This document shows, in pieces, positions 1 through 8,525 of a stretch of DNA of 45,058 bases. The first letter of the stretch is position 1. Every line of letters begins with the position of its first letter. The notes under the pieces are model-generated. The model saw only the letters and a program-made list of their open reading frames with translations. It was not told the DNA's origin and ran no database searches. The position numbers and the translations under genes are program-made. This DNA is from an uncultured Collinsella sp. (lineage in GTDB: Bacteria > Actinomycetota > Coriobacteriia > Coriobacteriales > Coriobacteriaceae). The stretch spans positions 1-45,058 of the forward strand of contig UQVD01000002.1 in the NCBI GenBank assembly GCA_900544385.1, read 5' to 3'.

Positions 1-41
1 ACTGCATATCGTCGGCAGCGTCAGATGTGTATAAGAGACAG
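1..41 (+). other. Illumina Nextera i5 index and Read 1 adapter (library contamination)
   Basis: Positions 9-41 match the Nextera Read 1 transposase adapter exactly, ending in the Tn5 mosaic end AGATGTGTATAAGAGACAG at 23-41. The eight bases before it, ACTGCATA, equal the Nextera i5 index sold as S506/N506. This is synthetic sequence left on a contig end, not genome. Biological sequence starts at 42, and the gene there is cut by the adapter, not by a real boundary. Confidence 0.97.
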
Positions 42-390
42 CCTCGTCGGGGGTCTCAATCTGCTTAATCATGACCTCCTGGCCCTGCAGCAGGTATGTC
101 TCGCCGCTGCCGCAATGAGGGCAGGTCTTGCCGTGCTCGACTGTCGCATAGTCGCGGCCGCACGCCTCGCAATGCGTCACGGCCTCGACAGGCTCCACAA
201 TAAGCTCCGCGCCCTGCGCGATGGGCTTTTTATCTGCCGCCCAGCGCCAAGCGTCGAGCAGCAAGTCGGGAACGACGCCCGAGACCTCGCCCAGCAGCAG
301 CGTGACGCTCGAAACGCGACTCACGCCATTGGCGCGCGCCACGTTCTCGACATCGCGAATGATGTGATAGACGATTCCGAGCTCGTGCAC
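42..390 (-). CDS. hypA: HypA, hydrogenase nickel-insertion protein (3' end missing)
   Basis: HypA binds Ni(II) through its N-terminal Met-His-Glu and delivers it, with HypB, to the [NiFe]-hydrogenase large subunit. The reading frame was read by hand on the minus strand: a GTG start at 390 gives MHELGIVYHIIRDVENVA, preceded by the ribosome site AAGGAA. The GTG is the right start because His2 and Glu3 are essential in this family. The zinc site is present as CEAC and CPHC separated by 16 residues. About 116 residues are visible, close to full length for HypA, and the frame is still open where the adapter begins at 41, so only a few residues and the stop are lost. It lies 34 nt downstream of the large oxidoreductase and is probably cotranscribed with it. 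Confidence 0.93.
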
Positions 391-424
391 TTTTAATTCC
401 TTCCGCCGTTCCCGTTATGGCTAC

Positions 425-3202
425 TTACTTGCGACCAAATTTGATCTTGATAGCACGCTTAAGCGCATACTTGCCGAGGCTTGGGAGCTTTTGCTCGTAT
501 TTGACCATCGTGGAGCACTCGGGGCGATCGCGATCCAGGTGGATGGCATCGAACGCGCACTTGGTGGTGCACAAGCCGCAGCCGATGCACTTGTTGGGGT
601 CGACGATCGAGGCACCGCAGCCCAGGCAGCGGGCGGTCTCGGCGCGCACCTGCTCCTCGGTAAAGGTCTCGACGTACTCGCTAAAGGGTGCAGCCTTCTC
701 GCGCTCGCGGTCGACATGCGCCACCTCGCGGCTCGCGTTGTCGTAGCTCTCGATCACGACATCGTCGCGGTCGAGCGCGGTGTAGTGGCGCTGGTTGCGG
801 CCGATGGTGAGCGTGGAGCCCGGCTGCACAAAGCGATGGATGGACACGGCGGCCTCGTGACCGGCGGCGATGGCGTCGATGGCAAAGCTCGGACCGGTGT
901 AGACGTCGCCGCCTACAAAGATGTCGGGCTCGGCGGTCTGATAGGTCTGAGGATCGGCAAGGGCACCCTGGCCGCGGCCGAGCTCCACCTTGGAGCCAGC
1001 TAGCAAGTCGCCCCACACAATGGACTGGCCAATCGACATGACGACACGGTCGGCATCGACACGGCGCAGATCGTTCTCGTCGTACTCGGGCGCAAAACGG
1101 CCCTCGTCGTCAAAGACACGCGTGCAGCGCTTGAAGGTGATACCGCACACACGACCGGTCTCGTCCAGGTGAACCTCCTTGGGACCCCAGCCGCAGCTGA
1201 TGTGGGCGCCGTCCTCAACGGCCTCGTGACGCTCCTCCTCGCTGGCGGGCATCTGGGCCTCGCTCTCCAGGCAGAACATCTCAACGTGCTCGGAGCCCAG
1301 ACGGCAGGCGTTGCGCGCGACGTCGATAGCCACGTTGCCGCCGCCCACCACGATGGTGCGGCCGGGCAGCGTGTCGATCTTGCCACTGTTGACCTCGCGC
1401 AAAAAGTCGACGGCCACGGTCACGTCCTCGGCATCCTCACCCGGAATACCGGCGAGGCGGCCGCCCTGGCAGCCGATGGCAACATAAAAGGCCTTAAAAC
1501 CCTGCTCGCGCAGCTCGTCGAGCGTCACGTCGCGACCGACTTCCACACCATAGCGGAACTCGGCGCCCATCAGGCGAATGACCTCGACCTCGGCCTCGAT
1601 AACGTCCTTCTGCAGCTTAAAGCTGGGAATGCCATAGGTGAGCATGCCGCCCGGGCGCTCGTTCTTCTCGAACACGACGGGCTTGTAGCCCTTCTCGGCC
1701 AGATAGAAGGCGCAGGACAGACCGGCCGGGCCGGCACCAATGATGGCGATCTTCTGATCGAAGCCGCCAGCGCGTGTCGGCGTCACCACGGGCGGGACAT
1801 AGCGGGTCGCGGCATCAAGATCGCGCTGGGCGATAAACTTCTTGACCTCGTCGATAGCCACGGCGGCGTCCACACGGCCGCGGGTGCAGGCATCCTCGCA
1901 GCGGCGGTTGCACACGCGGCCGCAGATAGCGGGCAGCGGGTTCTCGCGCTTGATGAGCGCCAGCGCCTCGTCATAGCGCCCCTGTGCCGCAAGCTTCAGA
2001 TAGCCCTGAACGGCAACGTGCGCGGGGCAAGCCGTCTTGCAGGGCGCGGTGCCGGACTCGTGCGTCTCGATACGGTTATCGTTGCGGTAGTTGGGCGACC
2101 ACTTGGTGTGGTCCCACTTGGTGGCATCGGGCAGCTCCTGGCGCGGATACTCGGGCACCTGTCCGCCGGCCTTTTTGCTGCAGAGCTTCTGGCCGAGCTT
2201 GGCGGCGCCGGCCGGGCACACCTCGACGCAGCGACCGCAGGCCACGCACTTGTCCTTCTCGACCTTGGCGACATAGGCCGAGCGCGACAGGTTGGGCGTG
2301 TTGAACAGCTGCGAGGTGCGCAGGGCATAGCACACGTTGACGTTGCAGTTGCAGATGGCAAAAATCTTGTTCTCGCCGTCGATATTGGTGATCTGGTGCA
2401 CAAAGCCGTTGTCCTCGGCCTGGCGCAGGATGTCGTAGACCTCGTCGCGGGTCACGTAATGACCACGATCGGTCTCGACCACGTAGTCGGCCATATCGCC
2501 CACGGCGATGCACCAATCGGCCGGGTCGTCGGCGCAGCCCTCTCCCATCACGCGACGGCTCGCGCGGCAGCTGCAGGTGCTAGCGGCATATTTGCCATCG
2601 TATTTGTCGAGCCAATGCTCGATATGCTCAATAGGCACCGAGGTGCTCGCGGCATCGATGGCCTTCTCGACCGGAATGACATGCATGCCGATGCCGGCAC
2701 CTCCGGGCGGCACCATCGGCGTGGCCTTGGACAGCGGCCCCTTGGATGCCTGCTCAAAGAACTTGGCATAGACCGGATGCTCCTCGAGCTGGCTCACGCG
2801 CATGTTGAGGAACTCAGCAGAACCCGGCACCAGCATGGGCAGCACCCACTGCTTGGCTCGCTCGGGATTTTCCCAGTTGTACTCGAGCAGGCCCGTGTAG
2901 CTCATGTCGTCGAGCATCTTCTCGATCTGGGCCTCGGGCATGCCGGTGAGTTTGACCATCTCGGGCAGCGTGTAGGGACGGCGCATCTTCATCTTGCAGA
3001 GCACTTCGGCCTGCTCGTCAGTCGCGGCCTCGGCAAACGACCAGTACTCGTAGCCCAGCAGCTCGTCGCGATGCAGCAGGCGGTTGGTGCAGTGCTCGCA
3101 CAGTTTGACGATGGCCTCGCGCGGATGCTCCGGCAGCGGCGGCACAAACTCCGCACCGATATCGGGCTCGGTGTAGCTAATCCCCGGTCCGTTGAGAATC
3201 AT
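425..3202 (-). CDS. Multi-cluster Fe-S FAD/NAD(P)H oxidoreductase (GltD-like), 925 aa
   Basis: Start ATG at 3202 is chosen for its AGAAGGGA ribosome site; the open frame runs further upstream without a better site. Modules in order: an N-terminal region with Cys at about 210, 212, 223, 231, 284, 286 and 291; a ferredoxin motif CVACGRCVEVCP near 319-330; a GltD-type Fe-S domain (PCKTACPAHVAVQGYL, then CGRVCNRRCEDAC, 388-439); an FAD-binding GAGPAGLSCAFYLAEKG near 489; an NAD(P)-binding VVGGGNVAIDVARN near 618; and a C-terminal pair CLGCG and CIGCGLCTTKCA near 859-883. It should pass electrons between NAD(P)H and a low-potential carrier through FAD and several clusters; substrate unknown. It is divergent from a TetR regulator and directly upstream of hypA. 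Function is inferred from domains only. Confidence 0.85.
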   Translation of the reverse strand: MILNGPGISYTEPDIGAEFVPPLPEHPREAIVKLCEHCTNRLLHRDELLGYEYWSFAEAATDEQAEVLCKMKMRRPYTLPEMVKLTGMPEAQIEKMLDDMSYTGLLEYNWENPERAKQWVLPMLVPGSAEFLNMRVSQLEEHPVYAKFFEQASKGPLSKATPMVPPGGAGIGMHVIPVEKAIDAASTSVPIEHIEHWLDKYDGKYAASTCSCRASRRVMGEGCADDPADWCIAVGDMADYVVETDRGHYVTRDEVYDILRQAEDNGFVHQITNIDGENKIFAICNCNVNVCYALRTSQLFNTPNLSRSAYVAKVEKDKCVACGRCVEVCPAGAAKLGQKLCSKKAGGQVPEYPRQELPDATKWDHTKWSPNYRNDNRIETHESGTAPCKTACPAHVAVQGYLKLAAQGRYDEALALIKRENPLPAICGRVCNRRCEDACTRGRVDAAVAIDEVKKFIAQRDLDAATRYVPPVVTPTRAGGFDQKIAIIGAGPAGLSCAFYLAEKGYKPVVFEKNERPGGMLTYGIPSFKLQKDVIEAEVEVIRLMGAEFRYGVEVGRDVTLDELREQGFKAFYVAIGCQGGRLAGIPGEDAEDVTVAVDFLREVNSGKIDTLPGRTIVVGGGNVAIDVARNACRLGSEHVEMFCLESEAQMPASEEERHEAVEDGAHISCGWGPKEVHLDETGRVCGITFKRCTRVFDDEGRFAPEYDENDLRRVDADRVVMSIGQSIVWGDLLAGSKVELGRGQGALADPQTYQTAEPDIFVGGDVYTGPSFAIDAIAAGHEAAVSIHRFVQPGSTLTIGRNQRHYTALDRDDVVIESYDNASREVAHVDREREKAAPFSEYVETFTEEQVRAETARCLGCGASIVDPNKCIGCGLCTTKCAFDAIHLDRDRPECSTMVKYEQKLPSLGKYALKRAIKIKFGRK

Positions 3203-3295
3203 GGTCGTCCCTTCTCTTGCCACAGCCCGGCGAGACCGCGGCGCCCCTCTTTTTTTGCAGGCCGGGCATGCCCCCATGCCGTTCACCCGCCATTG

Positions 3296-3333
3296 TTGAC
3301 ATTGTGTCAAAAATAGTATTGACGAACCGTCAA
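3296..3333. promoter_or_regulatory. Twin palindromic operator between oxidoreductase and TetR genes
   Basis: Two 15-bp palindromes of the form TTGAC-N5-GTCAA: TTGACATTGTGTCAA at 3296-3310 and TTGACGAACCGTCAA at 3319-3333. Their centres are 23 bp apart, about two helical turns. They sit in the 189-nt gap between divergent genes, one of which encodes a TetR protein. That is the classic arrangement for a TetR repressor controlling itself and its neighbour. A weaker half site follows near 3354-3363. Assignment to this TetR protein is inference. Confidence 0.7.
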
Positions 3334-3391
3334 CAATATTCAAGACTGTTAGGCGAACGGTCAGGCAAAAGAGGATGAAAGGCGGCAAAAC

Positions 3392-4054
3392 ATGGGCGAC
3401 AACACAGCAGATACCTCTGTGGTCGATGCCGTCCCCGCATCCGATAGCGCGGCAAAGCGCCTGACAGGCGACGAACGCCGTCGCGAGATCCTCGATGCCG
3501 TGCGCACCGTAAGCTCCGAGCTGGGCGTGTCGCATCTTTCGGTATCGGCCGTGACCAAGCGAGCCGGCTGTACGCGCTCATTGTTCTACCACTACTTTGC
3601 CGATATGGACGCCGCCGTCACCGCCGTCATGGACGAGGCAATCGACGGTTTTATCTCCGAGCTCGAGCAGTGGAATGCCAGCCGCACGGTTGGCGACATC
3701 GAAGGCGCACTCGACACCGTCGCCCCGCTCTTCAAGCGTCTGGTCGTGAGCGGCCACGAGCTGCCGAGCACGCTCACCTCGAGCAGCGGTGCGCTCTACG
3801 GCGGCTTTTTGCACAACGTGGTCCAGCGCGTGGCGCAGTATATCTGCGACACCACCGTGGTGGATTTTGTCGCCCATCATGAGCTACGCATCGACCATGT
3901 CTACGAGACGTTCTACACCCTCATCATGGGACTGTTGATGTATATCCGCACGCACCCCGATGTGCCCGACGAGACGGTCAAGGAGATTATCGCCTCGACG
4001 CTCCACATCGAGGGCTATACCGCCAAGTATCCGGAGCGCAAGCCCCAGAACTGA
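3392..4054 (+). CDS. TetR/AcrR-family transcriptional regulator
   Basis: A 220-residue protein. The DNA-binding helix-turn-helix lies at about residues 25-75 and shows the TetR signature VSAVTKRAGCTRSLFYHYF, followed by an all-helical, divergent ligand or dimer domain. The first 25 residues are an unstructured polar extension. It is divergent from the Fe-S/FAD oxidoreductase and 63 nt upstream of a membrane-protein gene on the same strand. Two TTGAC-N5-GTCAA palindromes in the divergent gap are the likely binding sites. The ligand cannot be predicted. Confidence 0.9.
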   Translation: MGDNTADTSVVDAVPASDSAAKRLTGDERRREILDAVRTVSSELGVSHLSVSAVTKRAGCTRSLFYHYFADMDAAVTAVMDEAIDGFISELEQWNASRTVGDIEGALDTVAPLFKRLVVSGHELPSTLTSSSGALYGGFLHNVVQRVAQYICDTTVVDFVAHHELRIDHVYETFYTLIMGLLMYIRTHPDVPDETVKEIIASTLHIEGYTAKYPERKPQN

Positions 4055-4117
4055 CGCCATTTGGCCAAACTGCCCGCGATCAGAAGAGGGGCCGCGGGCG
4101 TGTGAAAGGAGAGCAGC

Positions 4118-5125
4118 ATGCTGTTCGATGTTTGGGGTAGCGATACCCTTATCCACTGGGCCGGCTGGGCCATGGTCTTTATTGGCCTGATCGTGCTCAA
4201 CGAGGTCGGCCGCCGCACCAAGCTGGGCGCGGCAATCATCTTTGGCGTTGCTCCGCTGGCCATGACCATCTACTGCGTCGCCATCGCCGTCGGCGTTTCG
4301 CAGGGTGCCGAGTGGGCGCTCACCAACCCCACCCATGTGTACCAGAACAGCTGGTTCCACTACGCCAAGGTATACGCGGCGCTGGCCGGTTGCTGGGGCT
4401 TCATTGCCATTAAGTACCAGTGGGGCAAGATCGGCAAGGCGCATTGGTTCCGCGCATGGCCGTTTGTGATCGTCGCTATCAACATCATGATTGCCGTCGT
4501 GTCCGATTTCGAGAGTGCCTACCACTTCTTTGTCCTGGGCCAGTCCACCTGGGTCACCTCCGAGGGTGTCACGCAGCTTGCCGGCTGGAACAACGTGTTC
4601 AACGGCATCGCCGGTCTCATCAACATCTTCTGCATGACCGGCTGGTGGAGCGTCTACGCCTCCGAGGATCAGACCGATATGCTGTGGCCCGACATGACCT
4701 GGGTCTACATCATCGCCTACGATGTCTGGAACTTCTGCTACACCTACAACTGCCTGCCCACCCACTCCTGGTTCTGCGGCTTTGCGCTGCTGCTGGCGCC
4801 CACCGTCGCCGCCTTTATCTGGAACAAGGGCGGCTGGATTCAGAACCGCGCCTTTACACTTGCTATTTGGTGCATGTTTGCCCAGGTGTTCCCGTACTTC
4901 CAGGAGGAGTCCATCTTTGTGACCCACTCCACGCTCGACCCCGGCGCCGCTACCGCGGTCTCGATCGCCGCACTGGTCGCCAACGTCGCCGCGATCATCT
5001 ACATCGCCTACCGCGCCAAGAAGCTCGGCCGCAATCCCTACAAGCAGGATGTCTTTGAGGGCACCAGCGATTGGGAGAAGGCTACCGCTCGCCGCGCCAA
5101 GGTGGATTACGCACACGCCGAGTAA
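4118..5125 (+). CDS. Polytopic membrane protein, possibly DUF5692 family
   Basis: A 335-residue, very Trp- and Phe-rich protein with about eight hydrophobic segments, the first starting at residue 12 (IHWAGWAMVFIGLIVLNEVG), and a short charged C-terminal tail. The ATG at 4118 has a good ribosome site (AAAGGAGAG). Its composition and the segment YDVWNFCYTYNCLPTHSW recall the DUF5692 family of unknown function; this is from memory and unchecked. It follows the TetR gene by 63 nt on the same strand and is closed by a strong terminator, so the two probably form one transcript. A transport or sensory role is possible, but nothing in the sequence decides it. Confidence 0.8.
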   Translation: MLFDVWGSDTLIHWAGWAMVFIGLIVLNEVGRRTKLGAAIIFGVAPLAMTIYCVAIAVGVSQGAEWALTNPTHVYQNSWFHYAKVYAALAGCWGFIAIKYQWGKIGKAHWFRAWPFVIVAINIMIAVVSDFESAYHFFVLGQSTWVTSEGVTQLAGWNNVFNGIAGLINIFCMTGWWSVYASEDQTDMLWPDMTWVYIIAYDVWNFCYTYNCLPTHSWFCGFALLLAPTVAAFIWNKGGWIQNRAFTLAIWCMFAQVFPYFQEESIFVTHSTLDPGAATAVSIAALVANVAAIIYIAYRAKKLGRNPYKQDVFEGTSDWEKATARRAKVDYAHAE

Positions 5126-5196
5126 CGCGCCCGGCGCAGACATCGCTTGAGCACGAAGCAGCATAGCCGGCTCCGCGCAACTCAACGCATTGTAGA

Positions 5197-5236
5197 GCCC
5201 CCGGAATGTGATTCGTTCGCGTTCCGGGGGCCTTTT
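5197..5236 (+). terminator. Rho-independent terminator after the membrane-protein gene
   Basis: A perfect 10-bp stem, GCCCCCGGAA (5197-5206) with TTCCGGGGGC (5222-5231), 15-nt loop, followed by CTTTT. It lies 72 nt after the stop of the membrane-protein gene. Confidence 0.85.
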
Positions 5237-5358
5237 GCCGCCGCGAGGATGCGGCCGAACGATGCGCTCAGGTTAAATCGGATCTTATATTTCGCACGCG
5301 CTTTATATGGCTCCATTTTTGGGTACAGTGTTGTCCCGATATTGAGCTTGGGGGATGT

Positions 5359-6855
5359 ATGAATGATGAGACGATGGGCCAAGAGGATGCGGCCCAAGAT
5401 GCAGAAGCTTGCGCTGAGGCCTTGGAGAGCTTAGACCGGATTTCACTCGATGAGATTGCGTTTGACGATTCGGGCGTTGATGTGCAGGATGAGCCGGAAA
5501 CCGAGGCGCAATCCGATAATCAGGATGCAGGCGACGTTGAGCCTGCCGAGGATGAGGCAGATCACGAAGGCACCGAAAGCGAGGCCGGCAACCAGCCCGA
5601 ATCCGACACGGGCGAGGAAACCGTCTTGCTCGACAGCTTGCCGGCCGAGGATTCGCTGACTCGCGAGCTTCCTGGCCTGGGTTCCGCACCAGCCGTGGAC
5701 GAGACCATCGCCATGGGCGATATACCCCTGCCGTCCGTTCCCTCGGCACGCGAGGCCGAGGTCCGCCATCGCAAGATGTCGCCCAAGCGCCGCAATCTGA
5801 TGGTCGCCGGTGTCGTGGCCGTCGCGCTCGTCGCCGGCGGTGCAGGCTATGCTGCCTGGAACGGATATCAGCAAGAGCAGGCTGCCGCTGTCGCCGCCAA
5901 TGCCCACACGATGATGTCGGTGCAGATTGGCATGCATGCCGCGGGCCTCGACTGTTCCACTGGCTCCAAGATTCCCGTACAGGTGAGCGGTCAGGATTCT
6001 GACGGCTCCTCCGTGAGCGAAACGCTCTATGTTGACGAGCACGGCCGCGGCATCAAACTGCTGCCCGGCGATTACACGCTCTCCATCGCTGCCTCCCCCA
6101 TCGCGGCCGACGGCACCATCTATACCGTCCCGACCACCAAGACGCAGGTCACCGTTAAGAGCGATGGACAGGATTTAAGTGCCCAGGCCACCTTTAAGCT
6201 CAAGGTGCCTTCGGCCGACACGGTGACTGACGACCAGATCGATGCCGCCGCCAAGTATGCCGAGGAGGGCGGTGCGAGCTCCGCCGCGGCTGCCAAAGTG
6301 CTCCAGCAGGCAGCAACCGCGCGGCGCGACGCCGCCGTCAATGCCGTGAGCGCGCAAAAGGCACAGGCGTCCCGTGATGCTGACGCTCGCCACAAGGCAA
6401 CCGACCTCTACCAGCTCGATATTCCCGTCGAGTGGTACGGCAAGGTCGCAACTTGGCAAAACGGAAGCACGCTATGCATCTATCTGGGCGACGACGCCAA
6501 TACGCCGCTCGTGACGCTCGTCGCGGTGCGCGAGGGCGAGAGCTTTACGCCCGATGAAGGCGATACGGTTTTGGGTGCGGCCAATCTAGGCAACGGTTAT
6601 ACCGTCTACGCCAGCGGCCCCGTCTATCCGTACGTGGTGCCCCAGACCATCAACGGGCGGACGCAGAATCCCGTGTCGACCTACCCCATGGATACGGCCA
6701 TTGAGCTTGTCGAGCTGACGACCGGCAACCGCTATACGTATAGCCAGATCAAGAACGACCTGGTGGGTAAAGACGGCAAGGCCGATGGTGCCACTAAGCT
6801 CGAAACCGACTACCTCGCGCAGATCCTGCTGCCGAGTATCAAAGCCCAGGACTAG
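5359..6855 (+). CDS. Acidic single-pass membrane protein of unknown function, 498 aa
   Basis: Start ATG at 5359 follows a GGGGGA ribosome site. Residues 1-135 are strongly acidic and low in complexity (many Asp, Glu, Ala). A basic stretch (HRKMSPKRR, 137-145) then precedes one membrane span at about 146-167, which by the positive-inside rule puts the acidic part in the cytoplasm. The outer part has a region with repeated Thr/Val beta pattern (about 185-290), an Ala-rich helical stretch (about 295-350, likely coiled coil) and a C-terminal globular part. No catalytic motif or sorting signal is visible. It is flanked by a terminator upstream and a convergent ATPase gene downstream, so it seems monocistronic. 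I do not recognise the family. Confidence 0.8.
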   Translation: MNDETMGQEDAAQDAEACAEALESLDRISLDEIAFDDSGVDVQDEPETEAQSDNQDAGDVEPAEDEADHEGTESEAGNQPESDTGEETVLLDSLPAEDSLTRELPGLGSAPAVDETIAMGDIPLPSVPSAREAEVRHRKMSPKRRNLMVAGVVAVALVAGGAGYAAWNGYQQEQAAAVAANAHTMMSVQIGMHAAGLDCSTGSKIPVQVSGQDSDGSSVSETLYVDEHGRGIKLLPGDYTLSIAASPIAADGTIYTVPTTKTQVTVKSDGQDLSAQATFKLKVPSADTVTDDQIDAAAKYAEEGGASSAAAAKVLQQAATARRDAAVNAVSAQKAQASRDADARHKATDLYQLDIPVEWYGKVATWQNGSTLCIYLGDDANTPLVTLVAVREGESFTPDEGDTVLGAANLGNGYTVYASGPVYPYVVPQTINGRTQNPVSTYPMDTAIELVELTTGNRYTYSQIKNDLVGKDGKADGATKLETDYLAQILLPSIKAQD

Positions 6856-6928
6856 CCTGGCGCAGCAAGGTGCTCCCCAACCGTGATGAAGGAGCCAGGA
6901 GGTCCTGACCCCACAGGCCCATAGATGA

Positions 6929-8281
6929 TTAGGCAAGGAGCCACTTCCATGCGGGCATAACGTGTACCACACCGTGCTCGCATGGAATATCGGTCTGTTC
7001 ATCCATGGTAACGATTGCCGACTCGCCAAGATCAAACTGGGCCATCGAGGCATCAAGCGCGGCGATTTCGCGCTCGCGCGTTTTCTCACTTGCCATATCC
7101 GCACTCACCTGAATCAGGCTATAAGCCCGCATGAGAAGCGCATCCCCAGCCACAAAGTCCACCTCATGGCTTTTGCTCTTCTCTTTGATTAGCAGGCGGC
7201 AGACCGAGCCGGTCCTCACCGCGGGAGTCCTTCTTCTTAGCGCATTGAACACTGCGGTCTCGAGCCTCTGGCCCTGGTCCAATGCCGATGCGGGAGAGAA
7301 TGCTCCAAACATCGCAGGGTCGACAGCGTAGACCTTAGACGCAGACCGCATGTTATTTGCCAGTGAACGCGTGAACTCCGGCACAGAAAATAACAGGTAG
7401 GCGTCCTCATAATACTCAAGTAAGTCGCTGAGCGAATTACGACTGACGGGTATCTGTCTGCTCTTGAACTCGTTGTACACTTTGTTCACTGACAGCTCTC
7501 GTCCCGAAGATGCCATACACCGCGTCAAGAACAGCGATGCCAGGCGAGGGTTCTTGACGTCGTAACGTTCAACGACGTCCATGGCGACCGTTCGCGAAGC
7601 ATATTCCTGTAGCAGCTGAATCGCGTCTGCAGGCGTCTGCTCAAGTGTCGCGATGAATCCCCCTCGTTCAAGATACCCGATCAGATGATGTCGAAGCAGC
7701 GCTGCATCGCTCGGGGAAAAGGTCGCATCTGACTCGAGAACGCTCCCCGTCTTATATCGAACGTATTCCGAAAAACTCAACGGAAAAAGCTCTCGCACAA
7801 GAGAACGACCCCTGAACTCGCTCTTAAGTTCTGAGGACAGCATCTTAGAAGAAGATCCCGTCACATAGACGGTCGCTTTCTCCGTATCGACTACACGCCG
7901 CAGAAACGCACCCCATTCGGGAATTTCCTGGATCTCGTCAAAGAAAATGTAAGCGCCCTCGGTTCGAGCAACAGGATACAGCGCATAGAACGTGTCGAGC
8001 ACGTCCGCCAGCAGCGATGGCTCATACGGGCGCAAGCGCTCATCCTCAAAATTGAAGTAAAGCATCCGGTCAAGCTCGACGCCCCGGCTCTGAAGCCGCC
8101 GCATCTCCTGATACAGGCGATACGTCTTTCCACAACGGCGGGCCCCCACAATCACATTTACGATGTTGTCGCGCTTTGGCTCCTGTGGGTTTCCTAGATC
8201 AAGGTCTCGCTCAAAGACCTGCGGAACCCCCTGCTGTTCAAAGTCCTTTATTTTCTGGGCGATCAAGTCGTTGAATGCCAT
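6929..8281 (-). CDS. AAA ATPase with DUF4143 C-terminal domain
   Basis: A 450-residue protein of the widespread AAA_14/DUF4143 family. Walker A is GARRCGKT at 46-53, Walker B is YIFFDEIQE at 111-119, and a sensor-1 like VTGSSSKML follows near 140-150. The C-terminal half has the DUF4143 features, ending in KSKSHEVDFVAGDALL, which resembles the core of a PD-(D/E)XK-type fold. Members are common in gut bacteria, often as solitary accessory genes; their role is unsettled. The gene is single, lower in GC than its neighbours, and its AT-rich upstream region carries repeated CTTGATTAA sites, which suggests it came as an accessory unit. Confidence 0.88.
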   Translation of the reverse strand: MAFNDLIAQKIKDFEQQGVPQVFERDLDLGNPQEPKRDNIVNVIVGARRCGKTYRLYQEMRRLQSRGVELDRMLYFNFEDERLRPYEPSLLADVLDTFYALYPVARTEGAYIFFDEIQEIPEWGAFLRRVVDTEKATVYVTGSSSKMLSSELKSEFRGRSLVRELFPLSFSEYVRYKTGSVLESDATFSPSDAALLRHHLIGYLERGGFIATLEQTPADAIQLLQEYASRTVAMDVVERYDVKNPRLASLFLTRCMASSGRELSVNKVYNEFKSRQIPVSRNSLSDLLEYYEDAYLLFSVPEFTRSLANNMRSASKVYAVDPAMFGAFSPASALDQGQRLETAVFNALRRRTPAVRTGSVCRLLIKEKSKSHEVDFVAGDALLMRAYSLIQVSADMASEKTREREIAALDASMAQFDLGESAIVTMDEQTDIPCEHGVVHVMPAWKWLLA

Positions 8282-8304
8282 GATTCTCCAATCTTGCTCT
8301 CTAG

Positions 8305-8366
8305 CTAATCAAAATTATAGCGATTCTTGATTAATTAGAGATCAAGATTATGTCTGACTTGATTAA
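8305..8366. promoter_or_regulatory. AT-rich upstream region with repeated CTTGATTAA sites
   Basis: CTTGATTAA occurs at 8326-8334 and 8358-8366, and a facing near-match CTAATCAA lies at 8305-8312, all within 85 nt of the ATPase start. Repeated half sites next to a start suggest a protein-binding region for the ATPase promoter. No protein in the window is an obvious partner. The rest of 8367-8525 has only an isolated 9-bp hairpin at 8461-8492 whose T-run is in the loop, so it is not a normal terminator. Confidence 0.4.
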
Positions 8367-8525
8367 CACTTAAGCAAGTTTTTTCACTATTACTGCTCGA
8401 AGGATGCCGAGTGGCTGAGAGGGCAACCAAGCTCGAATGCGACTCCCTGGACAGTCGATTTGGGACGGGACTTTTTTGACTACCCCGTCCCAGGAAATCA
8501 TCGCCAAATTAGCTACTTGATGCAA

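Noticed and set aside
1169..3316. A 715-codon open frame on the plus strand opposite the oxidoreductase
   Set aside because: High-GC codon use keeps the opposite strand open. The minus-strand frame has clear Fe-S, FAD and NAD(P) motifs, while this one gives low-complexity Ala/Gly/His-rich sequence with no site.
425..3535. Longer start for the oxidoreductase (3535)
   Set aside because: That frame would run through the divergent operator region and into the TetR gene, and has no ribosome site; 3202 has one.
8401..8470. tRNA-Ser-like or TPP-riboswitch-like words (GCCGAGTGGCTGAGAGGGC)
   Set aside because: The D-arm-like word is there, but no 7-bp acceptor stem, anticodon arm or T-arm can be formed, and the second conserved TPP half is missing.
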